A stretch of DNA of 64,000 nucleotides from assembly GCF_019049675.1 (NCBI RefSeq), contig NZ_JAFMOW010000067.1, positions 372,001-436,000 of the forward strand, in the 5' to 3' direction. This DNA is from Rahnella bonaserana (GTDB lineage Bacteria; Pseudomonadota; Gammaproteobacteria; Enterobacterales; Enterobacteriaceae). Each line of letters begins with the position of its first letter. Position 1 is the first letter of the stretch. The notes below the pieces were generated by a model that was not told the DNA's origin, searched no databases, and saw only the letters and a list, made by a program, of their open reading frames with translations. A program made the position numbers and the translations under genes. Below are positions 39,415-48,301 of this stretch, piece by piece.

Positions 39415-40380
39415 ATGCGCATCGGACACCACCAGCTTACAAATTGCCTGATTGCGGCCCCGATGGCCGGTATCACTGACCGACCATTTCGTGCCTTATG
39501 TCATGCGATGGGGGCTGGAATGGCAGTATCTGAAATGCTCTCCTCCAATCCGGAGGTGTGGCGGACGGATAAGTCACGTTTGCGCATGGTACATAACGAT
39601 GAACCGGGGATCCGCGCCGTGCAAATTGCCGGTTGTGACCCCGAAGATATGGCGGCTGCTGCACGAATTAACGTGGAAAGCGGTGCGCAAATCATTGATA
39701 TCAATATGGGCTGCCCGGCCAAGAAAGTGAACCGCAAACTGGCGGGTTCTGCATTATTGCAGTATCCGGATTTGGTCAAACAAATCCTCACTACCGTTGT
39801 GAATGCGGTAGATGTGCCAGTCACGTTGAAAATTCGTACTGGTTGGGCACCGGAACACCGTAACTGTGTACAAATTGCCCAATTGGCTGAAGACTGTGGA
39901 ATTCAGGCCCTGACTATTCATGGCCGAACCCGTGCCTGTCTCTTCAATGGAGAAGCAGAGTACGACAGTATTCGGACAGTTAAGCAGAGTGTTTCCATTC
40001 CGATTATCGCGAATGGCGACATAACTGACCCGCATAAAGCCAGAGCGGTGCTCGACTACACCGGAGCTGATGCTCTGATGATAGGACGTGCCGCTCAGGG
40101 GAGACCCTGGATCTTCCGGGAAATCCAGCATTATCTGGACACAGGGGAGCTGTTACCTCCACCTCCTATGGGTGAGGTTCAGCGCTTGTTACTAGGGCAC
40201 GTACGGGAATTGCACGACTTTTACGGTCAAGGCAAGGGATTTCGTATCGCTCGTAAGCATGTTTCCTGGTATCTCCAGGAGCATGCCCCAAATGACCAGT
40301 TTCGGCGCTCCTTCAACGCCATAGAGGATGCCAGCGAACAGCTGGAGGCGTTGGAAGCATATTTCGAAAATCTTGCGTAA
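39415..40380 (+). CDS. dusB: tRNA-dihydrouridine synthase B
   Basis: 321 aa flavoenzyme. FMN barrel with [12 protein letters not shown] and [20 protein letters not shown] (catalytic cysteine), then a C-terminal helical domain ending in [12 protein letters not shown]. It reduces a specific uridine in the tRNA D-loop. First gene of the dusB-fis operon; the ribosome site is weak, as in E. coli. Confidence 0.97.
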   Translation: MRIGHHQLTNCLIAAPMAGITDRPFRALCHAMGAGMAVSEMLSSNPEVWRTDKSRLRMVHNDEPGIRAVQIAGCDPEDMAAAARINVESGAQIIDINMGCPAKKVNRKLAGSALLQYPDLVKQILTTVVNAVDVPVTLKIRTGWAPEHRNCVQIAQLAEDCGIQALTIHGRTRACLFNGEAEYDSIRTVKQSVSIPIIANGDITDPHKARAVLDYTGADALMIGRAAQGRPWIFREIQHYLDTGELLPPPPMGEVQRLLLGHVRELHDFYGQGKGFRIARKHVSWYLQEHAPNDQFRRSFNAIEDASEQLEALEAYFENLA

Positions 40381-40401
40381 CAAAAAAGAGCTGACAGAAC
40401 T

Positions 40402-40698
40402 ATGTTCGAACAACGCGTGAATTCTGACGTACTGACCGTTTCTACCGTTAATTCTCAGGATCAGGTAACCCAAAAACCCCTGCGTGACTCGGTAAAACAA
40501 GCACTTAAGGGCTATTTTGCTCAATTGAATGGTCAGGACGTGAATGACCTGTATGAGTTGGTATTGGCTGAAGTTGAACAGCCACTGTTAGACATGGTGA
40601 TGCAGTATACCCGTGGCAACCAGACTCGTGCGGCCCTGATGATGGGTATCAACCGCGGTACGCTGCGTAAGAAATTGAAAAAATACGGCATGAACTGA
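40402..40698 (+). CDS. fis: Nucleoid-associated regulator Fis
   Basis: 98 aa, apparently identical to E. coli Fis except Gly for Asn in QALKGYFAQ. The N-terminal beta-hairpin arms are followed by the four-helix core with the C-terminal helix-turn-helix [20 protein letters not shown]. It bends DNA, activates rRNA promoters and acts in site-specific recombination. Lies 21 bp after dusB. Confidence 0.99.
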   Translation: MFEQRVNSDVLTVSTVNSQDQVTQKPLRDSVKQALKGYFAQLNGQDVNDLYELVLAEVEQPLLDMVMQYTRGNQTRAALMMGINRGTLRKKLKKYGMN

Positions 40699-40718
40699 TA
40701 CTAATCAGTCTGTGTCTT

Positions 40719-40753
40719 AAAAAGGCGCTTTTCCGCAAGGGGAGCGCCTTTTT
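40719..40753 (+). terminator. Terminator after fis
   Basis: AAAAAGGCGCT at 40719-40729 pairs with AGCGCCTTTTT at 40743-40753, followed by GTTTTC. Confidence 0.9.
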
Positions 40754-40839
40754 GTTTTCTGTTTTTTATATTTACCGATTCTTTAGCAGCAAACCGTTAG
40801 CCCAAAATTTGCTCAAAACCTAACCCAGATCAACCCAAA

Positions 40840-40854
40840 TGAGAATAATTCTCC
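40840..40854. promoter_or_regulatory. Candidate Fur box upstream of the doxX-like gene
   Basis: TGAGAATAATTCTCC matches the 7-1-7 Fur motif (TGATAATNATTATCA) at 11 of 14 defined positions and is a near-perfect inverted repeat, 65 bp before the gene. Motif match only. Confidence 0.45.
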
Positions 40855-40918
40855 CCTGCGTTCTGCGATAAAGCACTACCTTATACGGACAATAAAAACG
40901 TCTCCGGGAGTCACACTG

Positions 40919-41347
40919 ATGAAGCAACTTTATCTACGTTTTACCGCGGCAATGAACAAACCTGATCTGGCTATTTTACTTCTGCGTATCACTTACGGTC
41001 TGCTGATTTTTCATGGCTGGCATAAGCTGCATGACGGGCTGGGCGGCATCCAGGGGATGCTGGCGGGTTATGGGATTCCGGCGTTTGTCGCCTACGGCGT
41101 CATTATCGGTGAGGTCATCGCCCCGATCATGATGATATTGGGGATCTTCACCCGTCTCGCCGCCCTGTCTGCTGCAGCGACGATGGTCGTCGCCTGGCTG
41201 ATGGTGGGTATACACCATACATTTGCATTGTCACCGGTGGGTGCCTGGGCCATTGAAGACATCGTCTATTACTTCATGGCAGCCATCGTGATCGCACTGT
41301 ACGGTAGCGGGCGTTATTCCATTATGAGCAACCCGCTCTACCGCTGA
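40919..41347 (+). CDS. DoxX family membrane protein
   Basis: 142 aa with four membrane helices and the DoxX pattern: LLLRITYGLLIFHGWHKL in the first helix, YGVIIGEVIAPIMMILGIFTRLAAL, and GAWAIEDIVYYFMAAIVIALYGSG at the end. Such proteins are quinone-linked or redox-stress-related membrane proteins of mostly unknown role. GGGAG lies 8 nt before the ATG. Single-gene unit behind a possible Fur box; an inverted repeat at 41355-41388 follows. Confidence 0.85.
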   Translation: MKQLYLRFTAAMNKPDLAILLLRITYGLLIFHGWHKLHDGLGGIQGMLAGYGIPAFVAYGVIIGEVIAPIMMILGIFTRLAALSAAATMVVAWLMVGIHHTFALSPVGAWAIEDIVYYFMAAIVIALYGSGRYSIMSNPLYR

Positions 41348-41765
41348 TATTCCTTTTCAGCATGTCTGATTCCTCAGGCATGCTGAAACCGCATACAGAC
41401 CATTTTGTTTTCCAAAAGCTAATCCCTTCTTAACGTAGCGTTTTCATTTGACCGTCCAAAAATGGACGTAAATAAATGGTAAAGAGCCCGTTTATCGGAC
41501 AATTTCCCCCTCCGGTTAGATCAGGCAGCATGTTATACTCTGCGTAAGAGTCGTATTCGCTCGCTCAACGCCTACGGACAGCCCTTCAGCTTCGCGATCC
41601 CGCCTTGTAAAAGTGTCTTCACAGAGTAAAAATTGCGTCAACTTGTGTCTTTTCAAAAACGTTTGCCGACACGCGCTGTCCCACTCTATGTCAGACAATC
41701 CGTATCGCGAATGAGCCAACTCCTTACGCGTTACCCCAGTTTTTTATGCAGATGATTAGGCTTTT
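41348..41765. other. Intergenic region upstream of lpxP
   Basis: 418 bp without a supported gene. It holds TTTCAGCATG/CATGCTGAAA (41355-41364 and 41379-41388), probably the end of the doxX transcript, and a compact inverted repeat CGTCCA-AAAA-TGGACG (41453-41468). TATACT at 41532-41537 could be a -10 element, giving lpxP a long leader of more than 200 nt. Confidence 0.5.
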
Positions 41766-42683
41766 ATGACTTCTCCTCGCTTTCGTGCTTCATTTTTACA
41801 TCCACGCTACTGGCTGACCTGGTTTGGCCTTGGCGTCCTGTTCCTGTTGGTTCAGCTGCCTTATCCGGTGTTAAACCGCCTGGGTATCTGGCTTGGCCGT
41901 ACGTCGATGCGTTTTTTGAAACGCCGGGTATCGATAACGCGCCGTAACCTGCAATTATGCTTCCCGGATCTGCCTTCTGATCAGGTTGAAGCCCGTATTG
42001 TCAGCAATTTTGAATCCCTCGGCATGGGTTTACTGGAAACCGGCATGGCCTGGTTCTGGTCAGATGCCCGTGTTAAACGCTGGTTTGACGTCAGCGGTCT
42101 GCACAACCTGAAAAAGGCGCAGGAAAACAAACAAGGCGTACTGGTGATTGGCGTGCATTTCATGTCGCTGGAACTGGGTGGTCGTGCGATGGGCTTATGT
42201 CAGCCGATGATGGCCATGTACCGTCCGCACAACAATAAAGCGATGGAATTCGTCCAGACCTGGGGACGTATGCGCTCCAACAAGGCCATGCTCGATCGCA
42301 AAGATTTACGCGGTATGGTTCACGCGCTGAAAAAAGGCGAAGCGGTCTGGTTCGCACCGGATCAGGACTACGGCCCGCGCGGCAGCGTCTTTGCACCTTT
42401 GTTTGCCGTTGATCAGGCGGCAACGACCAGCGGCACCTTCATGCTGGCGCGTCTGGCAAAACCGGCGCTGGTCACTGTGGTACTGGTACGCAAAGCCTTA
42501 GGTAAAGGCTATGAGCTGGTGATCCAGCCTCAGTTGCAGGATTACCCGATTGACAACGAAATGGCTGCTGCGGCTTACATGAATCGTGTCATCGAGAAAG
42601 AAATTATGCGTGCGCCTGATCAGTATCTCTGGCTGCACCGCCGCTTTAAAACCCGTCCGGCAGGAACGCCTTCTCTTTATTGA
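41766..42683 (+). CDS. lpxP: Kdo2-lipid IVA acyltransferase, LpxP-like
   Basis: 305 aa, LpxL/LpxM/LpxP family. One N-terminal membrane helix, then the catalytic HxxxxE in GVHFMSLELGGR and the blocks CQPMMAMYRPHNN, WFAPDQDYGPRGS and QYLWLHRRFKTRP. HPRYWLTWFGLGVL and MGLCQPMMA are closer to E. coli LpxP (palmitoleoyl transferase, made in the cold) than to LpxL (lauroyl). It adds the secondary acyl chain to the lipid A precursor at the inner membrane. The choice of LpxP over LpxL is moderately sure. Confidence 0.88.
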   Translation: MTSPRFRASFLHPRYWLTWFGLGVLFLLVQLPYPVLNRLGIWLGRTSMRFLKRRVSITRRNLQLCFPDLPSDQVEARIVSNFESLGMGLLETGMAWFWSDARVKRWFDVSGLHNLKKAQENKQGVLVIGVHFMSLELGGRAMGLCQPMMAMYRPHNNKAMEFVQTWGRMRSNKAMLDRKDLRGMVHALKKGEAVWFAPDQDYGPRGSVFAPLFAVDQAATTSGTFMLARLAKPALVTVVLVRKALGKGYELVIQPQLQDYPIDNEMAAAAYMNRVIEKEIMRAPDQYLWLHRRFKTRPAGTPSLY

Positions 42684-42707
42684 TTAGCGCCAGACGTGAT
42701 AAAACAG

Positions 42708-42736
42708 AAGCCCGATGCCACTGCGTCGGGCTTTTT
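42708..42736 (+). terminator. Terminator after lpxP
   Basis: AAGCCCGA at 42708-42715 pairs with TCGGGCTT at 42726-42733, followed by TTTC. Confidence 0.88.
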
Positions 42737-42771
42737 CTTTGAACAGCATCCATAAGAGATTTGTAATTTTC

Positions 42772-42957
42772 ATGGCTAAAAAACCTGACGCGACACCTTC
42801 TATCTTTGACCATCTCAAAGATGAAGACAGTTTTGACCTCTGGGGACGCTCCGGCCTCAGTACCGCACTGAACAAAGCCAAACCTAAAGCGCCGGACAGC
42901 GAGCAAATTGCCGCCGCGCGTAAACTCATCAAAGGCAACGCCGAAGAGGCTAAATAA
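42772..42957 (+). CDS. Small hydrophilic protein of unknown function
   Basis: 61 aa from the ATG at 42772, which gives MAKKPDATPSIFDHLKDED. Charged and soluble, with no signal or membrane helix; Lys/Ala-rich C-terminus (AARKLIKGNAEEAK). I do not recognise it. In favour: the composition is protein-like, it is bracketed by a terminator before (42708) and a hairpin after (43024). Against: the only ribosome-like AAGAGA lies about 14 nt upstream, further than usual. Probably a real lineage-specific gene. Confidence 0.6.
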   Translation: MAKKPDATPSIFDHLKDEDSFDLWGRSGLSTALNKAKPKAPDSEQIAAARKLIKGNAEEAK

Positions 42958-43023
42958 CACGCCCGCCTTTCTCTCCGTTGCACTGATAAAGCTCCTGCTC
43001 TGATCCTGTCTGTTTCTGAATGT

Positions 43024-43047
43024 CTCTCAGACCATCCGGTCTGAGAG
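43024..43047. terminator. Hairpin after the small ORF
   Basis: CTCTCAGACC and GGTCTGAGAG are perfect inverted copies around ATCC. No T-run follows, so termination is uncertain. Between here and 43266 no gene is seen. Confidence 0.55.
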
Positions 43048-43265
43048 AATTACTCATCGTTTTATCTCATTTTTTTTCCAAATATGACACCGCATTTCCC
43101 TTCCCTTCAAAGACCGCGATCTGCACTCCAATATTGAAATAATCCGCCCCCTTTTAAAGCACTCACATTGACCGCGCACTTAAACAGGGCAATAAATTTT
43201 ATACGTCTCGTCAATGTTACTGAGCAATTCCCCTGCGTAACTTGATTGATGGGGCGTTTTTCATG

Positions 43266-43282
43266 TTGGCACTACCTTTGCA
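43266..43282 (+). promoter_or_regulatory. Sigma54 promoter of yhdWXYZ
   Basis: TTGGCACTACCTTTGCA contains the -24 GG (43268-43269) and -12 GC (43280-43281) exactly 10 bp apart, and matches the sigma54 consensus closely. It is 93 bp before yhdW. E. coli yhdWXYZ belongs to the nitrogen (NtrC) regulon, so induction under nitrogen limitation is expected. GCACT half-sites lie around 43134-43163, but I cannot identify a convincing NtrC enhancer. Confidence 0.85.
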
Positions 43283-43374
43283 ATGACAGGTGCAGAGGGC
43301 GTTGCCCCATAAACAGACAGGGTGCTCCGGCACTCATACAATAATAATTTTCAGTTTTGTCTCACAGGACGCTT

Positions 43375-44400
43375 ATGAAAAAAATATTGCTCTCAACGCT
43401 GATTGCCGCAGCAAGCTTCGTGACACTCGCTGGTCAGGCTCATGCAGGTACCACTCTGGATGCAGTTAAAAAGAAAGGATTTGTTCAGTGCGGCATCAGC
43501 GACGGCCTGCCGGGCTTCTCTTACGCTGACTCCAAAGGCAAATTCACCGGTATCGACGTTGACCTCTGTCGCGCGGTGGCTGCCGCCGTGTTTGGTGATG
43601 CTGAAAAAGTGAAATACACCCCGCTGACCGCGAAAGAGCGTTTCACTGCACTGCAGTCTGGCGAAGTGGACATCCTGTCACGTAATACCACCTGGACCTC
43701 TTCCCGCGATGCGGGCATGGGCATGATTTTCGCCGGCGTAAACTATTACGACGGTATCGGCTTCCTGACTCACCAGAAAGCCGGCCTGAAAAGCGCCAAA
43801 GAACTTGATGGCGCGACCGTCTGCCTGCAGGCCGGTACGGATACCGAGCTGAACGTGGCTGACTATTTCAAAGCCAACAAAATGACTTACACCCCGGTGA
43901 CCTTCGACCGTTCAGACGAAAGCGCCAAAGCGCTGGACTCAGGCCGTTGTGACACCCTGGCATCTGACCAGTCTCAGTTGTACGCACTGCGTATCAAACT
44001 GGGTAAACCGGATGACTTCATCGTTCTGCCAGAAGTGATTTCTAAAGAACCGCTGGGGCCGGTAGTTCGCCGTGGCGACGAAGACTGGCTGGCGATCGTG
44101 CGCTGGTCACTGTTCGCGATGCTGAACGCCGAAGAAATGGGCGTCACCTCTGCCAACGTCGATCAACTGGCGGCAAACCCGACCACGCCTGACATGAGCA
44201 ACCTGCTGGGCAAAACCGGCACTTACGGCGCTGATCTGAAAGTGCCTAATGACTGGGTGGTTAAAATCGTTAAACAGGTCGGCAACTACGGCGAAAGCTT
44301 CGAGCGCAACGTCGGTCAGGGCAGCGAGCTGAAAATCAAACGTGGTCAGAACGCCCTCTGGAATAAAGGCGGGATCCAGTACGCACCACCTGTCCGTTGA
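43375..44400 (+). CDS. yhdW: Amino-acid ABC transporter, periplasmic binding protein (AapJ/YhdW)
   Basis: 341 aa with signal peptide (KKILLSTLIAAASFVTLAGQ, cut near AHA/GTTL). Family 3 solute-binding protein: GFVQCGISDGLPGFSYADSKG and GIDVDLCRAVAAAVFGD. Broad-specificity general L-amino-acid uptake is the role of the AapJ family. The ATG at 43375 has AGGA upstream; the frame extends six codons further. In E. coli K-12 yhdW is broken; here it appears intact. Confidence 0.95.
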   Translation: MKKILLSTLIAAASFVTLAGQAHAGTTLDAVKKKGFVQCGISDGLPGFSYADSKGKFTGIDVDLCRAVAAAVFGDAEKVKYTPLTAKERFTALQSGEVDILSRNTTWTSSRDAGMGMIFAGVNYYDGIGFLTHQKAGLKSAKELDGATVCLQAGTDTELNVADYFKANKMTYTPVTFDRSDESAKALDSGRCDTLASDQSQLYALRIKLGKPDDFIVLPEVISKEPLGPVVRRGDEDWLAIVRWSLFAMLNAEEMGVTSANVDQLAANPTTPDMSNLLGKTGTYGADLKVPNDWVVKIVKQVGNYGESFERNVGQGSELKIKRGQNALWNKGGIQYAPPVR

Positions 44401-44554
44401 TTTTACCCTTCGTACCTGACGTTGTAGCGGCGTTGGCGGCATTCGGTCACCCGAATCACTGACCAGTGTCAGCTCATCGGGATTGGCTCCCTTGCCGCCT
44501 TGCTGCAACGCCAGTTACTTCGGATAAACAAAAGTTCAGTCTGATAAAGGAAGC

Positions 44555-44583
44555 TGATTCACCGGTCGTTCCCCGGTGCATCA
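44555..44583 (+). other. Stem-loop between yhdW and yhdX
   Basis: TGAT-T-CACCGG and CCGGTG-C-ATCA pair with a single T-C mismatch around TCGTTCC, 33 bp before yhdX, in a 216-bp gap. No T-run follows. Such hairpins often protect the binding-protein mRNA or limit readthrough, so that the soluble component is made in excess; that role is inference. Confidence 0.55.
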
Positions 44584-44616
44584 CTTCCACTGTTTTACCT
44601 GCAGGTCGAGGTTAAA

Positions 44617-45795
44617 ATGTCGCAACGCCCAACCGGAAAAGTCTCGTTCTCGCTGACCAACCCAGCGGTACGGGCCTGGATTTACCAAATTTTCGCGGTG
44701 GTGTTGCTGGTAGCCTGTCTGGGTTACCTGCTCCACAACACCATTACCAATCTGACAACACGAGGGATCACCTCGGGATTTGCGTTTCTTGAAAAGGGTG
44801 CCGGTTTTGGCATCGTTCAGCATCTTATTGACTACCAGGAAGGCGACACGTACGCCCGCGTATTTGTTATCGGTCTGCTGAATACGCTGCTGGTTTCCGC
44901 GCTATGTATCGTTTTTGCTTCCATCCTCGGGTTCATTATCGGCTTAGGACGCCTTTCCGATAACTGGCTGATCCGTAAAGTCTCGACGGTGTACATCGAG
45001 ACGTTCCGTAACATTCCGCCGCTGCTGCAAATCTTCTTCTGGTACTTCGCCGTACTGCGTAATCTGCCGGGCCCGCGTCAGAGCCTGAATGCGTTTGACC
45101 TGGCTTTCGTCAGTAACCGCGGCCTGTATCTGCCCTCGCCGGAACTGGCGCCGGGCAGTCTGGCAGGCTTTATCGCCCTGCTGCTGGCGATTTTTGGCAT
45201 CGTCGCGCTGCAACGCTACAACCATTTCCGCCAGATCCACACAGGACGCGTCTGGCATATCTGGCCGTGGGCGATTGCCATGCTGGTGATCTTTCCGGCG
45301 CTGGCGCACCTGATTTTCGGGCCTGCCCTGCACTGGGATATTCCTGCGCTGCGCGGTTTTAACTTCCGCGGCGGCATGGTGCTTATCCCGGAACTGGCGG
45401 CGTTAACGCTGGCGTTATCGGTCTATACCTCGACATTTATTGCGGAAGTTATTCGCTCCGGTATTCAGTCGGTATCGCACGGTCAGCATGAAGCCGCCCG
45501 TTCGCTCGGTCTGCCGAATCCGGTCACGCTGCGACAGGTGATTTTGCCGCAGGCGATGCGGGTGATCATCCCGCCGCTGACCAGCCAGTATCTGAACATC
45601 GTCAAAAACTCCTCTCTGGCCGCCGCTATCGGTTATCCGGACATGGTGTCGCTGTTCGCCGGTACGGTACTCAACCAGACCGGTCAGGCGATTGAAACCA
45701 TTGCCATCACTATGTCGGTTTACCTGATCATCAGTCTGGTGATTTCGTTCCTGATGAATATTTACAACCGGCGTATCGCGCTGGTCGAGCGTTAA
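44617..45795 (+). CDS. yhdX: Amino-acid ABC transporter permease (AapQ/YhdX)
   Basis: 392 aa, about eight membrane helices. The permease EAA loop is visible near the C-terminus (HEAARSLGLPNPVTLRQVILPQAMRVIIPP). The N-terminal half has the ETFRNIPPLLQIFFWYF block of HisM-type permeases. A large periplasmic insert (about residues 145-260) is typical of the Aap subgroup. GAGGT precedes the ATG. Pairs with YhdY. Confidence 0.95.
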   Translation: MSQRPTGKVSFSLTNPAVRAWIYQIFAVVLLVACLGYLLHNTITNLTTRGITSGFAFLEKGAGFGIVQHLIDYQEGDTYARVFVIGLLNTLLVSALCIVFASILGFIIGLGRLSDNWLIRKVSTVYIETFRNIPPLLQIFFWYFAVLRNLPGPRQSLNAFDLAFVSNRGLYLPSPELAPGSLAGFIALLLAIFGIVALQRYNHFRQIHTGRVWHIWPWAIAMLVIFPALAHLIFGPALHWDIPALRGFNFRGGMVLIPELAALTLALSVYTSTFIAEVIRSGIQSVSHGQHEAARSLGLPNPVTLRQVILPQAMRVIIPPLTSQYLNIVKNSSLAAAIGYPDMVSLFAGTVLNQTGQAIETIAITMSVYLIISLVISFLMNIYNRRIALVER

Positions 45796-45804
45796 GGGAA
45801 ACCC

Positions 45805-46914
45805 ATGACGATGACAACACTTCCTCCCGGAGTCAGAGCCGTGAAGCCCGGTACACCACTCGGTACCGCCGTGCTCTGGGCGCGTAAAAACCTGTTCTCC
45901 GGCTGGTTCAACAGTTTGCTGACGCTGTTTTGTTTATGGCTGATGTGGCTGGTGATCCCTCCGCTGCTGAACTGGGTGATTTTCCAGGCTAACTGGGTCG
46001 GCACAGCGCGAACTGACTGTACCAAAGCCGGTGCCTGCTGGGTGTTTATCCACGCGCGTTTCGGCCAGTTTATGTATGGCTTATACCCGTTTGATCAGCG
46101 CTGGCGCATCAATGTGACGCTGATTGTCGGATTGCTGACGCTGGCACCCATTTTCTTCAAAGCCACGCCGCGCCGCGGACGTTATATCGCCTGCTGGATG
46201 GTACTGTTCCCGATTTTCACCTGGTTCATGCTGTATGGCGGATTCTTTGGCCTGAGCCGCGTTGAAACCCGCCAGTGGGGCGGCCTGACGCTGACGCTGA
46301 TTATCGCCGCAGTCGGTATCGCCGGAGCATTACCGTTGGGAATTATGCTCGCGCTGGCACGCCGTTCACGTATGCCGATTGTGCGTATTCTGTCGGTCGT
46401 GTTCATTGAGTTCTGGCGCGGTGTGCCGCTTATCACCGTGCTGTTTATGTCCTCGGTGATGCTGCCGCTGTTTATGACTGAAGGGACGAGTATCGACAAA
46501 CTGGTGCGCGCACTGGTGGGTGTGGTGCTGTTCCAGTCGGCGTATGTCGCAGAAGTTGTGCGCGGCGGGTTACAGGCGCTGCCGAAAGGCCAGACCGAAG
46601 CCGCCGAATCACTGGCGCTGGGTTACTGGAAAACGCAGGGATTGGTCATTCTGCCTCAGGCGCTGAAAATGGTGATACCGGGTCTGGTGAACACCATCAT
46701 CGCGCTGTTCAAAGATACCAGTCTGGTGATCATCATCGGCCTGTTTGACCTGTTCAGCAGCGTACAGCAAGCCACCGTCGATCCGGAATGGCTCGGCATG
46801 TCGACTGAAGGCTACGTCTTCGCCGCCGCCGTCTACTGGATTTTCTGTTTTAGCATGTCGCGTTATAGCCAGCATCTGGAAAGACGCTTTCACACCGGAC
46901 GTTCCGCACACTGA
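45805..46914 (+). CDS. yhdY: Amino-acid ABC transporter permease (AapM/YhdY)
   Basis: 369 aa, several membrane helices, EAA loop TEAAESLALGYWKTQGLVILPQ split by the AapM-type sequence, and EFWRGVPLITVLFM in the helix before. Begins 9 bp after yhdX and ends 8 bp before yhdZ. Second transmembrane half of the importer. Confidence 0.95.
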   Translation: MTMTTLPPGVRAVKPGTPLGTAVLWARKNLFSGWFNSLLTLFCLWLMWLVIPPLLNWVIFQANWVGTARTDCTKAGACWVFIHARFGQFMYGLYPFDQRWRINVTLIVGLLTLAPIFFKATPRRGRYIACWMVLFPIFTWFMLYGGFFGLSRVETRQWGGLTLTLIIAAVGIAGALPLGIMLALARRSRMPIVRILSVVFIEFWRGVPLITVLFMSSVMLPLFMTEGTSIDKLVRALVGVVLFQSAYVAEVVRGGLQALPKGQTEAAESLALGYWKTQGLVILPQALKMVIPGLVNTIIALFKDTSLVIIIGLFDLFSSVQQATVDPEWLGMSTEGYVFAAAVYWIFCFSMSRYSQHLERRFHTGRSAH

Positions 46915-46922
46915 GGTAAACC

Positions 46923-47684
46923 ATGAGCGACCATCACGTCACTGAAAACCAAAATATGATGATCACGCTGGAAAACGTGAATAAGTGGTACGGACAATTC
47001 CACGTATTGAAAGACATTAATCTGAGCGTCAAACCGCGCGAACGTATCGTCCTTTGCGGCCCTTCCGGTTCAGGGAAATCAACGACCATTCGTTGCATTA
47101 ACCATCTGGAAGAGCACCAGCAAGGCCGCATCGTGGTTGACGGCACTGAACTGAACGATGATCTGCGCAATATTGAACGGGTACGTACCGAAGTCGGCAT
47201 GGTGTTCCAGCACTTCAATCTGTTCCCGCATCTGACCGTATTGCAAAACTGCACTCTGGCACCATGCTGGGTACGCAAGATGCCGAAGAAAGAAGCCGAA
47301 GAGCTGGCGATGCATTACCTGAAACGCGTGCGTATTGCCGAACATGCCAATAAATTCCCCGGCCAGCTTTCCGGCGGTCAGCAGCAGCGCGTGGCGATCG
47401 CCCGCTCGCTGTGCATGAAACCAAAAATCATGCTGTTTGATGAACCGACTTCTGCACTTGATCCGGAAATGGTGAAAGAGGTACTGGATACCATGATCAC
47501 GCTGGCAGAAGAAGGCATGACCATGTTGTGCGTGACGCATGAAATGGGCTTTGCGAGAACCGTCGCCGACCGGGTGATCTTTATGGATCGCGGGGAGATC
47601 GTGGAAGAAGCCCCGCCGCTGGAATTCTTTGCGAATCCGAAGTCAGCAAGAACGCGGGAGTTCCTGTCCCAGGTGATTCATTAA
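46923..47684 (+). CDS. yhdZ: Amino-acid ABC transporter ATPase (AapP/YhdZ)
   Basis: 253 aa. Walker [10 protein letters not shown], signature LSGGQQQR, Walker [15 protein letters not shown] and the H-loop CVTHEMGFA are all intact. It powers the YhdX/YhdY importer. Last gene of the operon. In E. coli the next locus is rrnD; here a repeat and the cid genes follow. Confidence 0.96.
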   Translation: MSDHHVTENQNMMITLENVNKWYGQFHVLKDINLSVKPRERIVLCGPSGSGKSTTIRCINHLEEHQQGRIVVDGTELNDDLRNIERVRTEVGMVFQHFNLFPHLTVLQNCTLAPCWVRKMPKKEAEELAMHYLKRVRIAEHANKFPGQLSGGQQQRVAIARSLCMKPKIMLFDEPTSALDPEMVKEVLDTMITLAEEGMTMLCVTHEMGFARTVADRVIFMDRGEIVEEAPPLEFFANPKSARTREFLSQVIH

Positions 47685-47700
47685 ACACCGGGCGGTGTTT
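47683..47700 (+). terminator. Short palindrome at the end of yhdZ
   Basis: AAACACCG and CGGTGTTT are inverted copies separated by GG and overlap the end of the yhdZ stop codon. No T-run follows; weak terminator candidate. Confidence 0.45.
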
Positions 47701-47728
47701 AAGCGCGCCGTTTAAGAACAGAAGTGTG

Positions 47729-48260
47729 AAAATTTCGGTTTCTCAATAGCGATGATCACTTATCGCGCTGCGCCGAAACCGCCCAAAAGGGGCCATGACG
47801 AGCCCCTCTTGGATCTCCCACGTCTTTTTACTGCGCGCTATCGCTCGCTGGCTATGTTTCAGCCACCACAGTGACAGGCTGGAAAGCTTGCCGCTGCGCG
47901 GTATCTTTGCTCGGGTTTCGAGCCCTGCGTCTCGAACCTCTCGCGCAGCAAGCTTTCTGAATCGCCCGCACGATCTTAAATTCAAAACCAATCGGTTCTT
48001 CATATAAAAATCAGTGAGGTTGTGAAGTTAACGTTGAGGCCGGTTCCAAAATACCGCCGGAGAAGAGGTGGAAAACCGCGCGTCTTTTTGCGCGGGTTGT
48101 AACCCGAACGGAGGGCACCGCGCAGCGGCGGAATTTTGCGGCTATCGCTGCGGCACCTGAAACATAGCCAGCGAGCGGAGCACGCAGTAAAAAAAGCGCG
48201 GAGTCCAGAGGCCCGCGCGTTACCGGGTCTCTGGTCGGTGTGGGCCGACGCCCACGACCT
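47729..48260. repeat. Long inverted repeat, locus B of the dispersed family
   Basis: The same elements as at 2849-3384: left arm 47729-47860 (ATTTCGGTTTCTCA, GCGCCGAAACCGCCCAA, GGATCTCCC, TTTTTACTGCGCGCT, GGCTATGTTTCAG) and a shorter right arm about 48150-48240 in opposite orientation. Its two internal hairpins are 47783-47812 and 48205-48234. This explains the 617-bp gap between yhdZ and cidB. Open frames inside (47743-48003 minus, 48136-48345 plus) are not genes. Confidence 0.75.
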
Positions 48261-48301
48261 TGAATTTGAACTTAAAGTTTCAGATCTTTTTCAAAAGATC
48301 A

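Noticed and set aside
41516-41719. A 67-codon minus-strand frame upstream of lpxP
   Set aside because: No ribosome site, no recognisable family, and it lies across the presumed lpxP leader.
41766-42683. LpxL (lauroyltransferase) for the acyltransferase
   Set aside because: The blocks around CQPMMA.YRPHNN and WFAPDQDYG match LpxP better; kept as LpxP-like with moderate confidence.
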